Shown here piece after piece: positions 16,569 through 26,530 of a DNA stretch of 64,000 nucleotides. The stretch is from JACKBC01 sp041391125. GTDB lineage: Bacteria; Chloroflexota; Anaerolineae; Caldilineales; Caldilineaceae. The notes below the pieces were generated by a model. It had not been told where the DNA came from and ran no database searches. It saw only the letters and a program-made list of their open reading frames with translations. The stretch spans positions 20,753 through 84,752 of the forward strand of contig JAWKON010000037.1 in assembly GCA_041391125.1 (NCBI GenBank). The letters run 5' to 3'. Numbering within the stretch: position 1 is the stretch's first letter; each line of letters begins with the position of its first letter. The translations under genes were made by a program, and so were the position numbers.

Positions 16569-18450
16569 ATGCGCAAACCCTCCTTACTGCATCAAATGAA
16601 TAGGTACAGTCTGGGATGGCTCAGTGTGTTGATTGCGTGCAGCGTCGTGTTGAGCGCAGCACACAATGCGGCGGCCCATGCACTGCTGGTGCGCTCACTT
16701 CCGGCGGCCAATGCTGAGCTGACCAGCACACCGGCACAGGTCGAACTCTGGTTTAGCGAGCCGCTGGAAGCATCCATCAGCCGCGCCTGGGTGGTCGATG
16801 CGACAGGCAGTGAGCTGAGCGGCGGCGCCTCCATCGTAGATGCGGCTGACGCCACCCACATGACATTGCAAATGCCGGCATTGGAGCCCGGCATTTACAC
16901 GGTGGTCTATCGCACACTTTCGCAGGCGGATGGTCACGAGTGGCTCGGTTCGTTCCCGCTTACGCTGCTCAATGCAGACGGCACGCCCGGCTGGCGCGGA
17001 CCGCGCGCCAACCGCGGCGGGCGCCACCGAAAGCGGAACGCTGCCCACACCGCTGGAAACCTTCAGCCGCTGGCTGTCGCTGATGGGGGCGTTATTGGCT
17101 GTGGGTGCGCTCAGCTTGCGGTGGATTGCGGCCATTGCGCCAGGGACTCTACAGCCGATAACGTTCGCGCACGCCGCCACGCGTCTCTTGCGCTTCGGCC
17201 TCTTAGCCGGATGCAGTGCGGTGATCGTCGGCGGCTGGCTCCAAATGGGGGCGCTCAAACTGGCGCTGGGTGGCGAAGGGTGGGGGGCGCTATTGTTGGG
17301 AACGCGCGGCGGCAATCTGCTGCTGGCGCGTGAAGCGACGGCTGTCATGTTATTGCTCGTGGCCTGGTTTATCCCTGCCACATCCACTTTGGACGGAAAG
17401 AACTTGGCGTCTTGGCGTCTTGGTGCGAGTATCTCAACATTCATCCAGTGTGCGCTCGGCTTGGCCATTCTCGCCACCTTTTCCGCCGGCAGCCATGCCG
17501 CAGCCGTGGCGGGGCGCAACTGGGCCATGCTGGGCGATCTGATTCACTTTGCGGCGGCGGCTGTGTGGATGGGCGGGCTGCTGTTGCTAGCCATTTTGCT
17601 CTGGCAGATGCGCAACAGCTTGGGACGCGAAGATGCGCAGGCGCTGCGACAGACGGTGCAGCGCTTTTCCACCATGGCCATGCTGGCTGTATTTGTGTTG
17701 ATTTGCAGCGGTGTTTTCAGCAGCGCGGTGCAGTTGCCGACGCTGGATCTGCTTTGGAGCAGCGCGTATGGCTGGCTGCTGCTCGCAAAAGTGGCGTTGG
17801 TATTGCTGGCGCTGGGGGCGGCGTTTTTGAATCACCGGCTGGTGCGCGGACCGAATGCCGACCAATGGGCGCCAAAGAACTATGCCACGTTTCTGCGCCA
17901 GGTGTGGTCGGAATCGGCTATTGGGCTAGTGGTGATGATGGTGGCGGCAATCTTGGTGCAGACGCCCGCCCCCCAATCGGCGCCCAACGCAGCCAGCTAT
18001 TTCACCACCATTCTATCCGCCGACGATTTGTCCATGCATTTTCAAATCACGCCCAATCAGGTGGGCGACAATGAGTACATTGTGCATCTGTATCACGACG
18101 ACAACTCAGACATTGGCGAAGTGCAGATGGTGCGGCTCTCGTTTGTACACCAGACGGCGGAATTGGGCCAGGCTAGCCTGGAGTTGGCGGATCAGGGCGG
18201 CGGGCTGTTTATGGCGACGGGCGCGTATCAGAATCGAGCCGGGCCGTGGGATATTGGGGTTTACGTGCGGCGACGCGGCATGGATGACGTGTTGACGACC
18301 ACCTCAGTTGATGTGCCGCCGCCGAGCAGCGCGGCTGTGGCCGATCCGTGGCAGAATCCGATCCGGGCGGTGGGGCCGGGGCTGTTGCCCACGGGTGTTA
18401 TTGTGGCGGTGGTACTGTTTCAATTGCTCTGGTTTGGCCGCAAGCGCTAA
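16569..18450 (+). CDS. CopC-CopD fusion protein (one frameshift near 16985)
   Basis: Frame 1 encodes a signal sequence and a CopC domain: AAHALLVRSLPAANAE, VELWFSEPLE, and the Cu-site block QADGHEWLGSFPL. After a one-base shift near 16980-16990 the second frame continues without a break in sense (TESGTLPTPLETFSRW) into about eight CopD-type membrane helices. A periplasmic beta domain follows (~18000-18310: MHFQITPNQVGDNEYIVHLY), then a final helix and RKR. CopC-CopD (YcnJ-like) fusions import or distribute copper. ATG 16569 has a weak ribosome site; MNRYSLGWL slightly downstream is an alternative start. Confidence 0.8.
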
Positions 18451-18460
18451 AAGCCTGCGC

Positions 18461-18970
18461 TCAATGCCGCATGACCCACACCGCCCACACCAGCGCACCC
18501 ACGGCCAGAATGCTCCAGAAAATCAGCTCCCACGGCGCGCCGCGCGCCGCCAACACATCCATAGAAAACTGCACTGCGCCCGAGCCGGGCGCCCCGGTAA
18601 CAGTGATAGAAATGTCCCAAGGTCCGTCAACCGGCAAGACCACATTGCTTTGGTAATAGTTCAGGAAAAAGCCGCTCTTTTCCACGGCCAACGTGCGAAT
18701 TACTCGGTCAGGTTGACCGAGACGATGCATGGCGATCTGCACATCCAAACCGGTGGCCGCCGCGCCGGTCACATCCGCCTCCACGGCAATTTGCAGCGCC
18801 TCCGCCCGCGGCGGCTCGGGCGAGAGCCATACGGTCAATTGATAGGGACCTGCCGGTACTTTATACAAGTGTGGTCGTCCACCGCCGTGCGCCCAAGCGT
18901 GCGCCGGTTGCGCCCAGACGATAAACACGCAGAGCCACACCCAACGGCGGTGTTGCAGAATAGTAAGCAT
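18461..18970 (-). CDS. YtkA/FixH-like secreted or membrane-anchored protein
   Basis: 169 aa from ATG 18970 (GAAAGAG upstream). A signal sequence ends near AHAWAHGGG. The beta-sandwich (PAGPYQLTVWLSPEP, LPVDGPWDISITV) resembles the YtkA-like domain at the end of the CopD protein next door, and a C-terminal helix anchors it. It is convergent with the copper genes. The function is unproven; a copper-chaperone-type role fits the context. Confidence 0.65.
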   Translation of the reverse strand: MLTILQHRRWVWLCVFIVWAQPAHAWAHGGGRPHLYKVPAGPYQLTVWLSPEPPRAEALQIAVEADVTGAAATGLDVQIAMHRLGQPDRVIRTLAVEKSGFFLNYYQSNVVLPVDGPWDISITVTGAPGSGAVQFSMDVLAARGAPWELIFWSILAVGALVWAVWVMRH

Positions 18971-19113
18971 CGCTCTTTCAATTTTTCTCCACAGATCATA
19001 ACCGACGGATTCTGGGTGCATGGTGAATTATACTACGGACTGGGTTTTCGGGGGGATTCTGGCATAATGAACCCGCATTACAGACACGCATGTTCTGTAT
19101 ATTGGAGGGAGTG

Positions 19114-19992
19114 ATGAGCGCCGAATTGATTTCTACACGCCAATCTATAACCAATGGACAACGTCTGCATGACATAGTCGAATTAGAAGCGCTTTTGTCC
19201 GAAGATGGCAAATACGTCACAGAGGAGGAGTATTGGGCCGACTATTACCTCGGCGCCGATTCCAACTACGAATGGAACAACGGACGGCTCGAGGCCAAAC
19301 CCATTTCGGATTATGCACAATTTCGCCTTTATTTGTGGTTTTTGGGCATCCTCAACGATTTTCTACATGTCAACCCCATTGGTCGCATGATCGGCTTGGA
19401 GATGGGCTTTCGGATGGAGTTGCCCCATAAAGTGGCAATCCGCAAGCCGGATTTAACCGTTGTGCTCGATACAAATCCTGTGCCATTACGGGACAAAGAT
19501 CGCAGCTACGATGGCATTTTCGATCTTTGTATCGAGTCCATTTCAGACTCTAAACCCAGCCAGGTCACCCGCGATGTACAGGTCAAATTCCAAGAATATG
19601 CGGCGGGTGGCGTGCCGGAATATTTTATTCTCGATGAACGCCAAAAAGAAACCGCTTTTTATCAATTGAGCGCGCAAGGCATTTATGTACCGATCGAGCC
19701 GCAAAACCGCGTGATCCGCTCGCAAATTTTGCCGGGCTTTCAGTTCCGATTCGCCGATTTATACCGGCTGCCCGAACCGCCAGAACTGGTTGATGATCCG
19801 GTCTATGCTGGCTTTGCATCCCCCTTTGTGCGGGCAGAGCGCAAGCAGGCCGAACGCGAGCGCAACCGCGCTGAACAGGAACGCCAACGCGCTGAGCAGG
19901 AACACAATCGCGCTGAACAAGAACGCGACCGCGCTGAGCGGTATGCAGCTTTACTAAAGTCTGTGGGCATAGACGTGGAAACTCTTGACTGA
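19114..19992 (+). CDS. Uma2-family (DUF820) PD-(D/E)XK endonuclease-like protein
   Basis: 292 aa. The Uma2 core is clear: EEYWADYYLGADSNYEWNNG, the catalytic-type IRKPDLTVVLD (~110) and YAAGGVPEYFILDERQKET (~165). The C-terminus (~245-285) is a charged coiled coil of RAEQER-type repeats, common in these proteins in cyanobacteria and Chloroflexota. TTGGAGGG precedes ATG 19114. Uma2 proteins occur in large expansions and their biological role is unclear. Confidence 0.85.
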   Translation: MSAELISTRQSITNGQRLHDIVELEALLSEDGKYVTEEEYWADYYLGADSNYEWNNGRLEAKPISDYAQFRLYLWFLGILNDFLHVNPIGRMIGLEMGFRMELPHKVAIRKPDLTVVLDTNPVPLRDKDRSYDGIFDLCIESISDSKPSQVTRDVQVKFQEYAAGGVPEYFILDERQKETAFYQLSAQGIYVPIEPQNRVIRSQILPGFQFRFADLYRLPEPPELVDDPVYAGFASPFVRAERKQAERERNRAEQERQRAEQEHNRAEQERDRAERYAALLKSVGIDVETLD

Positions 19993-20009
19993 ATTACTCT
20001 TTGCGCCGC

Positions 20010-21401
20010 CTAAAAATACATGCGTGGCGTATGTGTAGCCAGGGCGGCCGTCATTTCGTCCACGCTGCGCACGGCAGTGGACAGATTGGCCCCTAATTGT
20101 GGACGACCGCCCAGATAGATCGGGCTTTTCGCGCGGCGGCGCTGCATTTCGCTGAGCAACATGCGGGCTCGACGGCCATTGTCCGGCAAGTCGGCCTTGG
20201 CACAGATGGCCTGCTGTAGCCACCGTTCCGCCTCATCATATTCCCCGCGTTGCATCAAAACCGCGCCCAAATTAACCGCTGCCAAGGCCGACTTGGGATT
20301 GGCCTGAAGTTGGCGACGCAGGCGCGTTTCGCGCGCCTCGGCCAACGAGTTGCCGCGCAGCACAATGCCCAGGTCAAACACAATTTCGGGAATTAGCTCC
20401 TGTTTGTAGCTGCTGGCGCGGTGGCGCACCAGACAGCGCGTGCGCGGCACAATCATATCCAGTTCGCGCACGACGCGCGTATTGAGCTGCACGGCCTCAT
20501 TCAGATTTTGCGGGTACAGCTCGATGGTTTCACGCGCCGCCGCCACCACGTTGATCATCTCCTCCTGCTCACCGGCGCCAATCGACTGAATCAGAATGGG
20601 CTGGGTGGTGTTGTTGGTGACTTTCAGCGTTTTGCCCTCCACTTTGGCGGTGAGAAACACAGATTCGCGTTCACGCTCTGCCGCCAGATCCAGCAAATGG
20701 CGCTGCGGAAACTGCACGTCCAGAATTTCGATAAAATCGGCCGAGTAGTTTTTGAAGATGCCCACGTGCTCGTGAACTTCGTCGCCACTTTCCAACACCT
20801 CCACCACCACCTTTTCGCCAATGTAGCGCTCCAGCAGCGGATCGTGGCTGGTCCCCACGCGGCCGATGACGTTGGCGCCCAGGTCGCGCAGATGCGCCTC
20901 GCTGGAATCGGTAATGTAGCGTCCGGCCGGCTTGCGCAAACGCCCCACCAGCAATCCGAAGACTTCGGCCAGCGACTCGGAGGCGGTGGCGGTAAAGTGG
21001 CGCGAGCGCCGGCCCAACATGCGCAGCAGGCTGGGGTAAAACGCCCTTTGCAGATCGGCTTCGCGTTTGCGCTTATTTTCCTCCGTCAGATCGTCCACGT
21101 AGCGAAAAATGGCGCGAATGTCTTCATATTCATCGGCATACATAATATAGCTGGCTTCAATGTGCTCTTCATCCTGCACCGCGTTACGATAGCACAGTTC
21201 CAGCCCCGTAGCCTCCAGTTCCATGACGCCCCAAACGTGTTTGCCATCGGCCCGCTCCAGCGTGACGTGATAGCCGTCAAACGAGCGCAGGCAAGGATCG
21301 CGCCGGCTGCCCCGCAAATACCCGCCAACCAATGAAACCAGAAAAATCAACCCAATGGTGGCCAACAAAGAAACGTCAAACAGTTGCGTCAAAAACAACA
21401 T
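20010..21401 (-). CDS. Membrane-anchored protein with TPR-like C-terminal region, unknown function
   Basis: 463 aa. One N-terminal membrane helix (~8-28) is followed by RGSRRDPCLRSFDGYHVTLE, a soluble alpha/beta region, and two TPR-like helical pairs near residues 385-435 (ALAAVNLGAVLMQRGEYDEAERWLQQA). ATG 21401 after AGAGG is preferred to the TTG three bases earlier. It converges on the Uma2 gene with 17 bp between stops. I do not recognise the middle domain. Confidence 0.7.
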   Translation of the reverse strand: MLFLTQLFDVSLLATIGLIFLVSLVGGYLRGSRRDPCLRSFDGYHVTLERADGKHVWGVMELEATGLELCYRNAVQDEEHIEASYIMYADEYEDIRAIFRYVDDLTEENKRKREADLQRAFYPSLLRMLGRRSRHFTATASESLAEVFGLLVGRLRKPAGRYITDSSEAHLRDLGANVIGRVGTSHDPLLERYIGEKVVVEVLESGDEVHEHVGIFKNYSADFIEILDVQFPQRHLLDLAAERERESVFLTAKVEGKTLKVTNNTTQPILIQSIGAGEQEEMINVVAAARETIELYPQNLNEAVQLNTRVVRELDMIVPRTRCLVRHRASSYKQELIPEIVFDLGIVLRGNSLAEARETRLRRQLQANPKSALAAVNLGAVLMQRGEYDEAERWLQQAICAKADLPDNGRRARMLLSEMQRRRAKSPIYLGGRPQLGANLSTAVRSVDEMTAALATHTPRMYF

Positions 21402-21483
21402 CAACGAACCTCTCTACGATTGCGTAATTATTGCGGATGGTTTTGTCTATACTCGCGTTTGGCATGGAAGAAAAGGAGCTTGC

Positions 21484-21654
21484 ATGATTTTGGTCGAGTG
21501 GTCGAATTTCATCGATGACAGAGCCAGGTATATCAATGGGGGGACAGCCGGTGAGCGTGAGGCATCACCACAAACGGGGCGCCTAAGCGACAGTGCAGGT
21601 TGGTCCACAAGTATAGCGTCTATTCCAGCAAACCGAAAATCGATAATTGTTTAG
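21484..21654 (+). CDS. Possible small protein (56 aa)
   Basis: ATG 21484 follows AAAAGGAG with 5-nt spacing, which is the main support. The product (MILVEWSNFIDDRARYINGG...) has no recognised motif. The surrounding 21402-21720 holds nothing else certain. Confidence 0.25.
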   Translation: MILVEWSNFIDDRARYINGGTAGEREASPQTGRLSDSAGWSTSIASIPANRKSIIV

Positions 21655-21720
21655 AGTATATCCTACAACACAGTCTGGCGCAGTTAACTAATTCACACCA
21701 TTTGTGTTATATTTGCCCCC

Positions 21721-24516
21721 ATGAAACCCGTCGCCCCAACGTCTGCCGCATCCGCCGTGATCACCTCGCATCTGAAGCCCTTTTTCGCCCAATCACGCAC
21801 CCAAATCGTGCTAGCCGCGGCGCTCTTGCTCCACGTCGTCTTGTTGTCCCCGATTCCACTGATTTGGAAAGGCGGAGCGTTGCTGCTGCTTTGTGGCTTT
21901 GGGCCGGGGTGGTTATTGGTGGAGTGGATGGTGAATGGGCGGCCCCCAAAGCAAGGTGCTCACGGGGCTCAAGGGAAGAGGGCCGGCAAGGATGCCCGCT
22001 CTGCACTTAGTGGGCAAAGCTGTACCGACGTCGATTCTCGCCTCACGATTTATGGCGCATTGGAACAGGTGCTCTTTAGCGTGGCGGTCGGGTATGGGGT
22101 CATCATCTGGGGCATGTTGCTGTTGAGCTATTTGCCCGGCCCCATCCCATTTTGGCTGCCGCTGTTGGCCTTTGACCTGCTGCTCCTCCTGCTGCTCGTG
22201 ATGCGCTACCGACAATCCCGGCTGCGCCGTGGCCTCTCTCTCCGCCGGATTGCCTGGACCACAACATCGCCAAAGTGGCTGGCCGCGGCGCTGATCAGCC
22301 TGGCGCTGGTGGGCGGCTTTATGCGCTTTCCCAACCTAGCCTACGCCGAATTTCAGGGCGACGAGGCGCGCGTCATGCTGCGGGCGGTGCAGGCCATTCA
22401 GGGCGATCCCAACGCGCTGCTGGGCCATTTGAAGGCGCCGGCCGAAATCTTGCTGCCCACGCTCATCTATGCCGTCACCGGTCAGATCGATGAAGCCACG
22501 GCGCGCCTGCCCTTTGCGCTGGCCAATTTTGCCGCCCTGTTTGGACTCTTTCTTTTGGGCCGCCGCCTGTTTGGACCGCTGGCCGGCTGGGCGGCGGCCA
22601 TGCTGCTGGCGCTGGACGGCTATTTCATCGGCTTTGCCCACATTGTGCAATATCAGAGCATCGTCTTCCTCTGCGTAGCCGCTGCCGTGCTGATTATGGC
22701 GCGGGTGCGGCGGCTGGCAATGGGCGTCAATTTTGCGGATGATCCCGCCCCCGCACATCTGCACAATTTGCTGATGCTGACCGCCTTTGTGGCCGCCACC
22801 GGGCTGCTGGCCCATTACGAAGCCGCCCTGGTCGCGATTCCGCTGCTCTACCTGCTCCTCACCATCTGGCGCGAAGGCGCGCCGCTGAGCAGCTTGCTGC
22901 GCCTTTTGATGCTGCCGCTGGCGCTGGGCGCGGCAATGGTGCTCTCTTTTTATCTGCCCTTTGTGCTCAACCCCAGCTTTGGCGTCACGTACAGCTATAT
23001 CACCGTTAACCGGCTGGGTGTGGAAGAGGCCGCCAGCCGCTACCCCTTCAACAATTTGGCCGACGTGGTTGATCGCACCACGCTCTACAGCAGCAGCTAT
23101 TATTTGGCGCTCCTCGGCGCCTTGACGCTGGCGGCGCTCATGCTCGGCCTGCGGCGGGCGCAGAACTACACGAATCGCGCCACCTGGCGGCGCACAGTGG
23201 CGCAAATTGGCGCGGTGCTGCTGCTACTGGGCATCCTCCATCTGCTGATCTTTGGGGCGACCGACCCCACCTGGCTGCTCTTTGCCGCCGTGCTGCTCGT
23301 GGGCATTCTCACGCCACTGGCCCCGCGTGAAGAACGGCTGGTCTGGCTCTGGTTTGGCATCCCCATGATTCTGGCGCTCTTCTTTATCCGCACACCCAAC
23401 ACGCACGTGTATGGCTTTTTCATCGGCTGGGCGCTGCTGGCGGGCTGGGCGGTGGATCAACTTTGGCGCGGCGCGGCTGGGCGTATGGGCACGGGGCGCG
23501 CTGCCGCCACGGGCGTGCTGCTGGCCGCTGGCCTCATCGCGCTCTTTGGCTTTTATGAATATAGCTATTTTGTGCGCACCGATGTGGAGATGCTGCGCAC
23601 CTGGTCCGCCCACCGGCTGGCGGGCTATCCGGTCCCCTACGCCGAGCCGACCAATCTGTCCATCTTTGGCTTTCCCTTTCGCAACGGCTGGAAAAGCGTG
23701 GCCATGCTGTATGAAACGGGCGTGCTGAACGGCGCCTTTGACACCAATGCCACCGACGCCGTAGCCCAATGGTATACGCGCGGCCGCCTCTATTGCCCGC
23801 GCGACCAGCGCTATTTTATTTGGAGCCCGGCGCTGGAGCCCAAAGAAGCGCCCGACCGCGCCGCCCGCCAAGCCGAGCTGGCACAGACCCACGATCTGCT
23901 GGGCGTGATCAGCGTGGCCGGGGAGCCGCGGCTGCATATTTTTCAGGCCAAAGAGGGCGCTGCGCCGCCGCCCCAAAGCTGGACCGATGCCGAACTGGCC
24001 GCCCACTTTGACCAAACGCTAGCCGCCCCCGATTTCGCAGCTTCCGGCGAAAGCGGCCTGGCTGCCGTGCGCAAGCGCATTCAAAATCCGCGCGATTTTA
24101 CATTCGGCGGCCCGCCCGATGCCGCCCCAATCGCGCTTTTGGGGTATGATCTGTCGTCGGCGCAACCAGAGCCCGGCGCACGCGTTATGCTGACGCTTTA
24201 TTGGCAAGCGCGCCAGCCGGTGGCGCAGGATTATGTGGTTTTCAACCAGATTATCGATCTGAGCGATGGCCACAAAGCCGGTCAGCGCGACGGCGAGCCG
24301 GTCTGCAACACTTTGCCCACCACGCGCTGGCAGCCCGGCCGCGTCATTGTGGATCGCTACGACATTCCCATTGCGCCCGACGCGCCGGCCCGCCCATACA
24401 CGCTGCTCATGGGCCTGTATGGGCGAGACAGTGGCGAACGCGTCCCGATTTTCGACGCCAGCGGCCAGGCGCTTGGCGAGGCGGTGCAGTTGGGGGAGAT
24501 GGGGGTTGGAGATTAG
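21721..24516 (+). CDS. GT-C-type (GT39/ArnT-like) membrane glycosyltransferase with C-terminal beta module
   Basis: 931 aa, frame intact. A multi-helix membrane part carries the GT-C acidic motif in the first lumenal loop (YAEFQGDEARVMLR, ~205). A periplasmic domain follows, then a C-terminal module (~800-925) beginning IALLGYDLSS and containing LTLYWQARQPV and YTLLMGLYGRDSGERV. The same module recurs in most of the following paralogues. These enzymes transfer sugars from polyprenyl phosphates to proteins or glycans at the outer membrane face. It is the first and best-preserved gene of the cluster. Confidence 0.8.
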   Translation: MKPVAPTSAASAVITSHLKPFFAQSRTQIVLAAALLLHVVLLSPIPLIWKGGALLLLCGFGPGWLLVEWMVNGRPPKQGAHGAQGKRAGKDARSALSGQSCTDVDSRLTIYGALEQVLFSVAVGYGVIIWGMLLLSYLPGPIPFWLPLLAFDLLLLLLLVMRYRQSRLRRGLSLRRIAWTTTSPKWLAAALISLALVGGFMRFPNLAYAEFQGDEARVMLRAVQAIQGDPNALLGHLKAPAEILLPTLIYAVTGQIDEATARLPFALANFAALFGLFLLGRRLFGPLAGWAAAMLLALDGYFIGFAHIVQYQSIVFLCVAAAVLIMARVRRLAMGVNFADDPAPAHLHNLLMLTAFVAATGLLAHYEAALVAIPLLYLLLTIWREGAPLSSLLRLLMLPLALGAAMVLSFYLPFVLNPSFGVTYSYITVNRLGVEEAASRYPFNNLADVVDRTTLYSSSYYLALLGALTLAALMLGLRRAQNYTNRATWRRTVAQIGAVLLLLGILHLLIFGATDPTWLLFAAVLLVGILTPLAPREERLVWLWFGIPMILALFFIRTPNTHVYGFFIGWALLAGWAVDQLWRGAAGRMGTGRAAATGVLLAAGLIALFGFYEYSYFVRTDVEMLRTWSAHRLAGYPVPYAEPTNLSIFGFPFRNGWKSVAMLYETGVLNGAFDTNATDAVAQWYTRGRLYCPRDQRYFIWSPALEPKEAPDRAARQAELAQTHDLLGVISVAGEPRLHIFQAKEGAAPPPQSWTDAELAAHFDQTLAAPDFAASGESGLAAVRKRIQNPRDFTFGGPPDAAPIALLGYDLSSAQPEPGARVMLTLYWQARQPVAQDYVVFNQIIDLSDGHKAGQRDGEPVCNTLPTTRWQPGRVIVDRYDIPIAPDAPARPYTLLMGLYGRDSGERVPIFDASGQALGEAVQLGEMGVGD

Positions 24517-24623
24517 GGATTGGGGATACGGGTTTGGGCCAGGCGTGGAGCTTCGCGCTTGGTCCTAATCCCCCATCCCCGACCCCCAAACCCGCCCTTC
24601 CAACGAGAAAGTCTATTCACTCC

Positions 24624-26360
24624 ATGCCCAAACGGCAACTTCTTTCCGCAGCCTTGATCGGGCTGCTCATCCTTTTGGTGACGGTGCGCATTGGCGTGGC
24701 GGTGGTGAACTTTCGCGCCTATCAGATGGACAATGATGAGGCGACTCATGCGGCGCGCGGCGTTGATTTGGTGATGGCGCTGGTGCAGGGAGATGGCGAT
24801 GGGTTGTGGTTTGAGCTGACCAAGCCGCACTGGTATCCGCCGGTGCACGGGTTGCTGCTGGGCGGCTGGCTGCTGCTGTGGGGCGCGGATCTGGTCAGTA
24901 TTCGGCTGTACAGCACCTTCTGTTTTTTGCTCTTTGGGGCGCTGCTCTGGCTGATTGCGCGGCAACATGGCCGGGTTATTGGCCTCGGCGCAACTGAAGC
25001 CCTAGAAAGCAACCCGCTTTGGTTTCGATACGCCCCCAACGGCCGGGGCTACTCAACCGCCGCTAGCCCGTCCCAAACGCAAGGGATTATAGAGGAATAT
25101 AGTCCGCTGCTCTGGCTGATTCCACCGTTCTTTCTGGTTGCCGATGCGCTGCACAGCATTTATGCGGCCATGTCCATGTTGGAACTGCCCACGATTTTGT
25201 GTGCGTTTGGCGCTATCTTTCTATTTACGCGGGCGGGGCAGATTGTAAATCACGCACCAAGACGGGCGGCATGGCTGTTTGGGGTCAGCGCGCTGCTGGG
25301 GCTGCTCTGCTTTTGGATGAAATATAGCAACGGGCTGCTGCTGCTCGTTACGCTATTTTTGAGCACGCTGCTGCTCTTTGTGGACAGGTTGGGTGCGGAT
25401 AAACCGACAATGCCGTCGCCGTCCACCGTGGCCAAAGCCGTTGCGCCGGGATGGATTCTCATTGCCCTCGGGCTGTTTGTATGGCTGGTGCTGCTGGATC
25501 AAGCGCGCTGGGTCGGTAATTATGCCAATGCCCAACCCGCCAAATTCACCTTGTGGGAAACGGAGAATTTGCTCTACTATCCGCGCTTGCTCGTCGGAGA
25601 GCCAGTCACTGCGTTGGCGCTCGTACTCACGCTGATCACGCTGCCGTGGCTGTTGCGCAGCCACCCATTGCGCCAATTGCTCTGGCCCTATCTCATCTTT
25701 TTCGGCGCCGGGTTGGCCATGATCATCATTACGCCGCAAAACAACGTGCGCTTTATCATGCCGATTCTGCCGCCGCTGTGGGTGATTGGCGGTGCGGGAC
25801 TGTTTAGTTGGTATAGTCAGTTAAATGGCAAAATAATAAAAGGAGCGCTCGTCGCCATTCCGGCGGTGGTGCTGCTCTTTGGGTTAATACGCACGCAATT
25901 GAGCCTACCCGAACAGTTGGAAATCGAATACGAAAACAGCAATGGCGGCGTCAACGATGCTTATGAATTTATTGCACAAACCATCGATTTGCGCGCTCAC
26001 CCCCAGGCACAGATCGCGCTCTTGGGCCGCGCCGACCAGTGGGGCGGCGCGGCGCTGCACGTCTATTTGACAGCCTGGTGTTTGCGTCAGAAAATAGCGT
26101 GCAATCTGCCGGTAATCGATAACAAAGATATGAAAGAAGGCTGGCCTCGTCAGGAATTCAGCGAGCCGGAACAGCAGCAACGCCGTCACGACGCCCTGGC
26201 CCAAGCCGACATCCTGGTCCTCTACTCCGAGCCGCCCGAGCCACCCGATGAGTGGCATCTGCTAGACGAGCGCCCCTTCATGTTTGAGCGCCATAATAAG
26301 GAGCCCAAAGAGGTGCTGGTGGGGGTTTGGGAGAGGGGGAGAGGGGGAATAGAGGAGTAG
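24624..26360 (+). CDS. GT-C-type membrane glycosyltransferase with in-frame repeat insertion
   Basis: 578 aa from ATG 24624; the longer open frame from 24201 overlaps the previous gene. The acidic motif is YQMDNDEATHAARG. About nine membrane helices; no C-terminal beta module. At 25021-25064 a dispersed palindromic element (TTTCGATACG...CTACTCAACCGCCG) sits in frame and adds a polar loop (FRYAPNGRGYSTAAS) after a helix. The last codons (VWERGRGGIEE) are written in GGGAGAGG-type repeat DNA. Confidence 0.7.
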   Translation: MPKRQLLSAALIGLLILLVTVRIGVAVVNFRAYQMDNDEATHAARGVDLVMALVQGDGDGLWFELTKPHWYPPVHGLLLGGWLLLWGADLVSIRLYSTFCFLLFGALLWLIARQHGRVIGLGATEALESNPLWFRYAPNGRGYSTAASPSQTQGIIEEYSPLLWLIPPFFLVADALHSIYAAMSMLELPTILCAFGAIFLFTRAGQIVNHAPRRAAWLFGVSALLGLLCFWMKYSNGLLLLVTLFLSTLLLFVDRLGADKPTMPSPSTVAKAVAPGWILIALGLFVWLVLLDQARWVGNYANAQPAKFTLWETENLLYYPRLLVGEPVTALALVLTLITLPWLLRSHPLRQLLWPYLIFFGAGLAMIIITPQNNVRFIMPILPPLWVIGGAGLFSWYSQLNGKIIKGALVAIPAVVLLFGLIRTQLSLPEQLEIEYENSNGGVNDAYEFIAQTIDLRAHPQAQIALLGRADQWGGAALHVYLTAWCLRQKIACNLPVIDNKDMKEGWPRQEFSEPEQQQRRHDALAQADILVLYSEPPEPPDEWHLLDERPFMFERHNKEPKEVLVGVWERGRGGIEE

Positions 26361-26470
26361 AGGAGTATTTTAGAAAGGGGGAAGGGGAGAAAGGGAGAAA
26401 GGGAGATTTGTCCGCCGAAAGTCAATGTATGCCGTGTATGCTTCTGGCAACGGATAAGGAAACTGAACCA

Positions 26471-26515
26471 CCTACTCCCTACTCCCTACTCCCTACTCCC
26501 TACTCCCTACTCCCT
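26471..26515. repeat. Heptanucleotide tandem array (ACTCCCT)n
   Basis: About six consecutive 7-bp units just upstream of the next gene. They are preceded by GGGAAGGGGAGAAAGGGAG purine repeats from about 26370. No gene lies in 26361-26530. Confidence 0.85.
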
Positions 26516-26530
26516 GATCACCCAATCATC

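Noticed and set aside
20421..21335. 304-aa frame on the + strand
   Set aside because: Antisense shadow of the TPR-type membrane protein; no motif.
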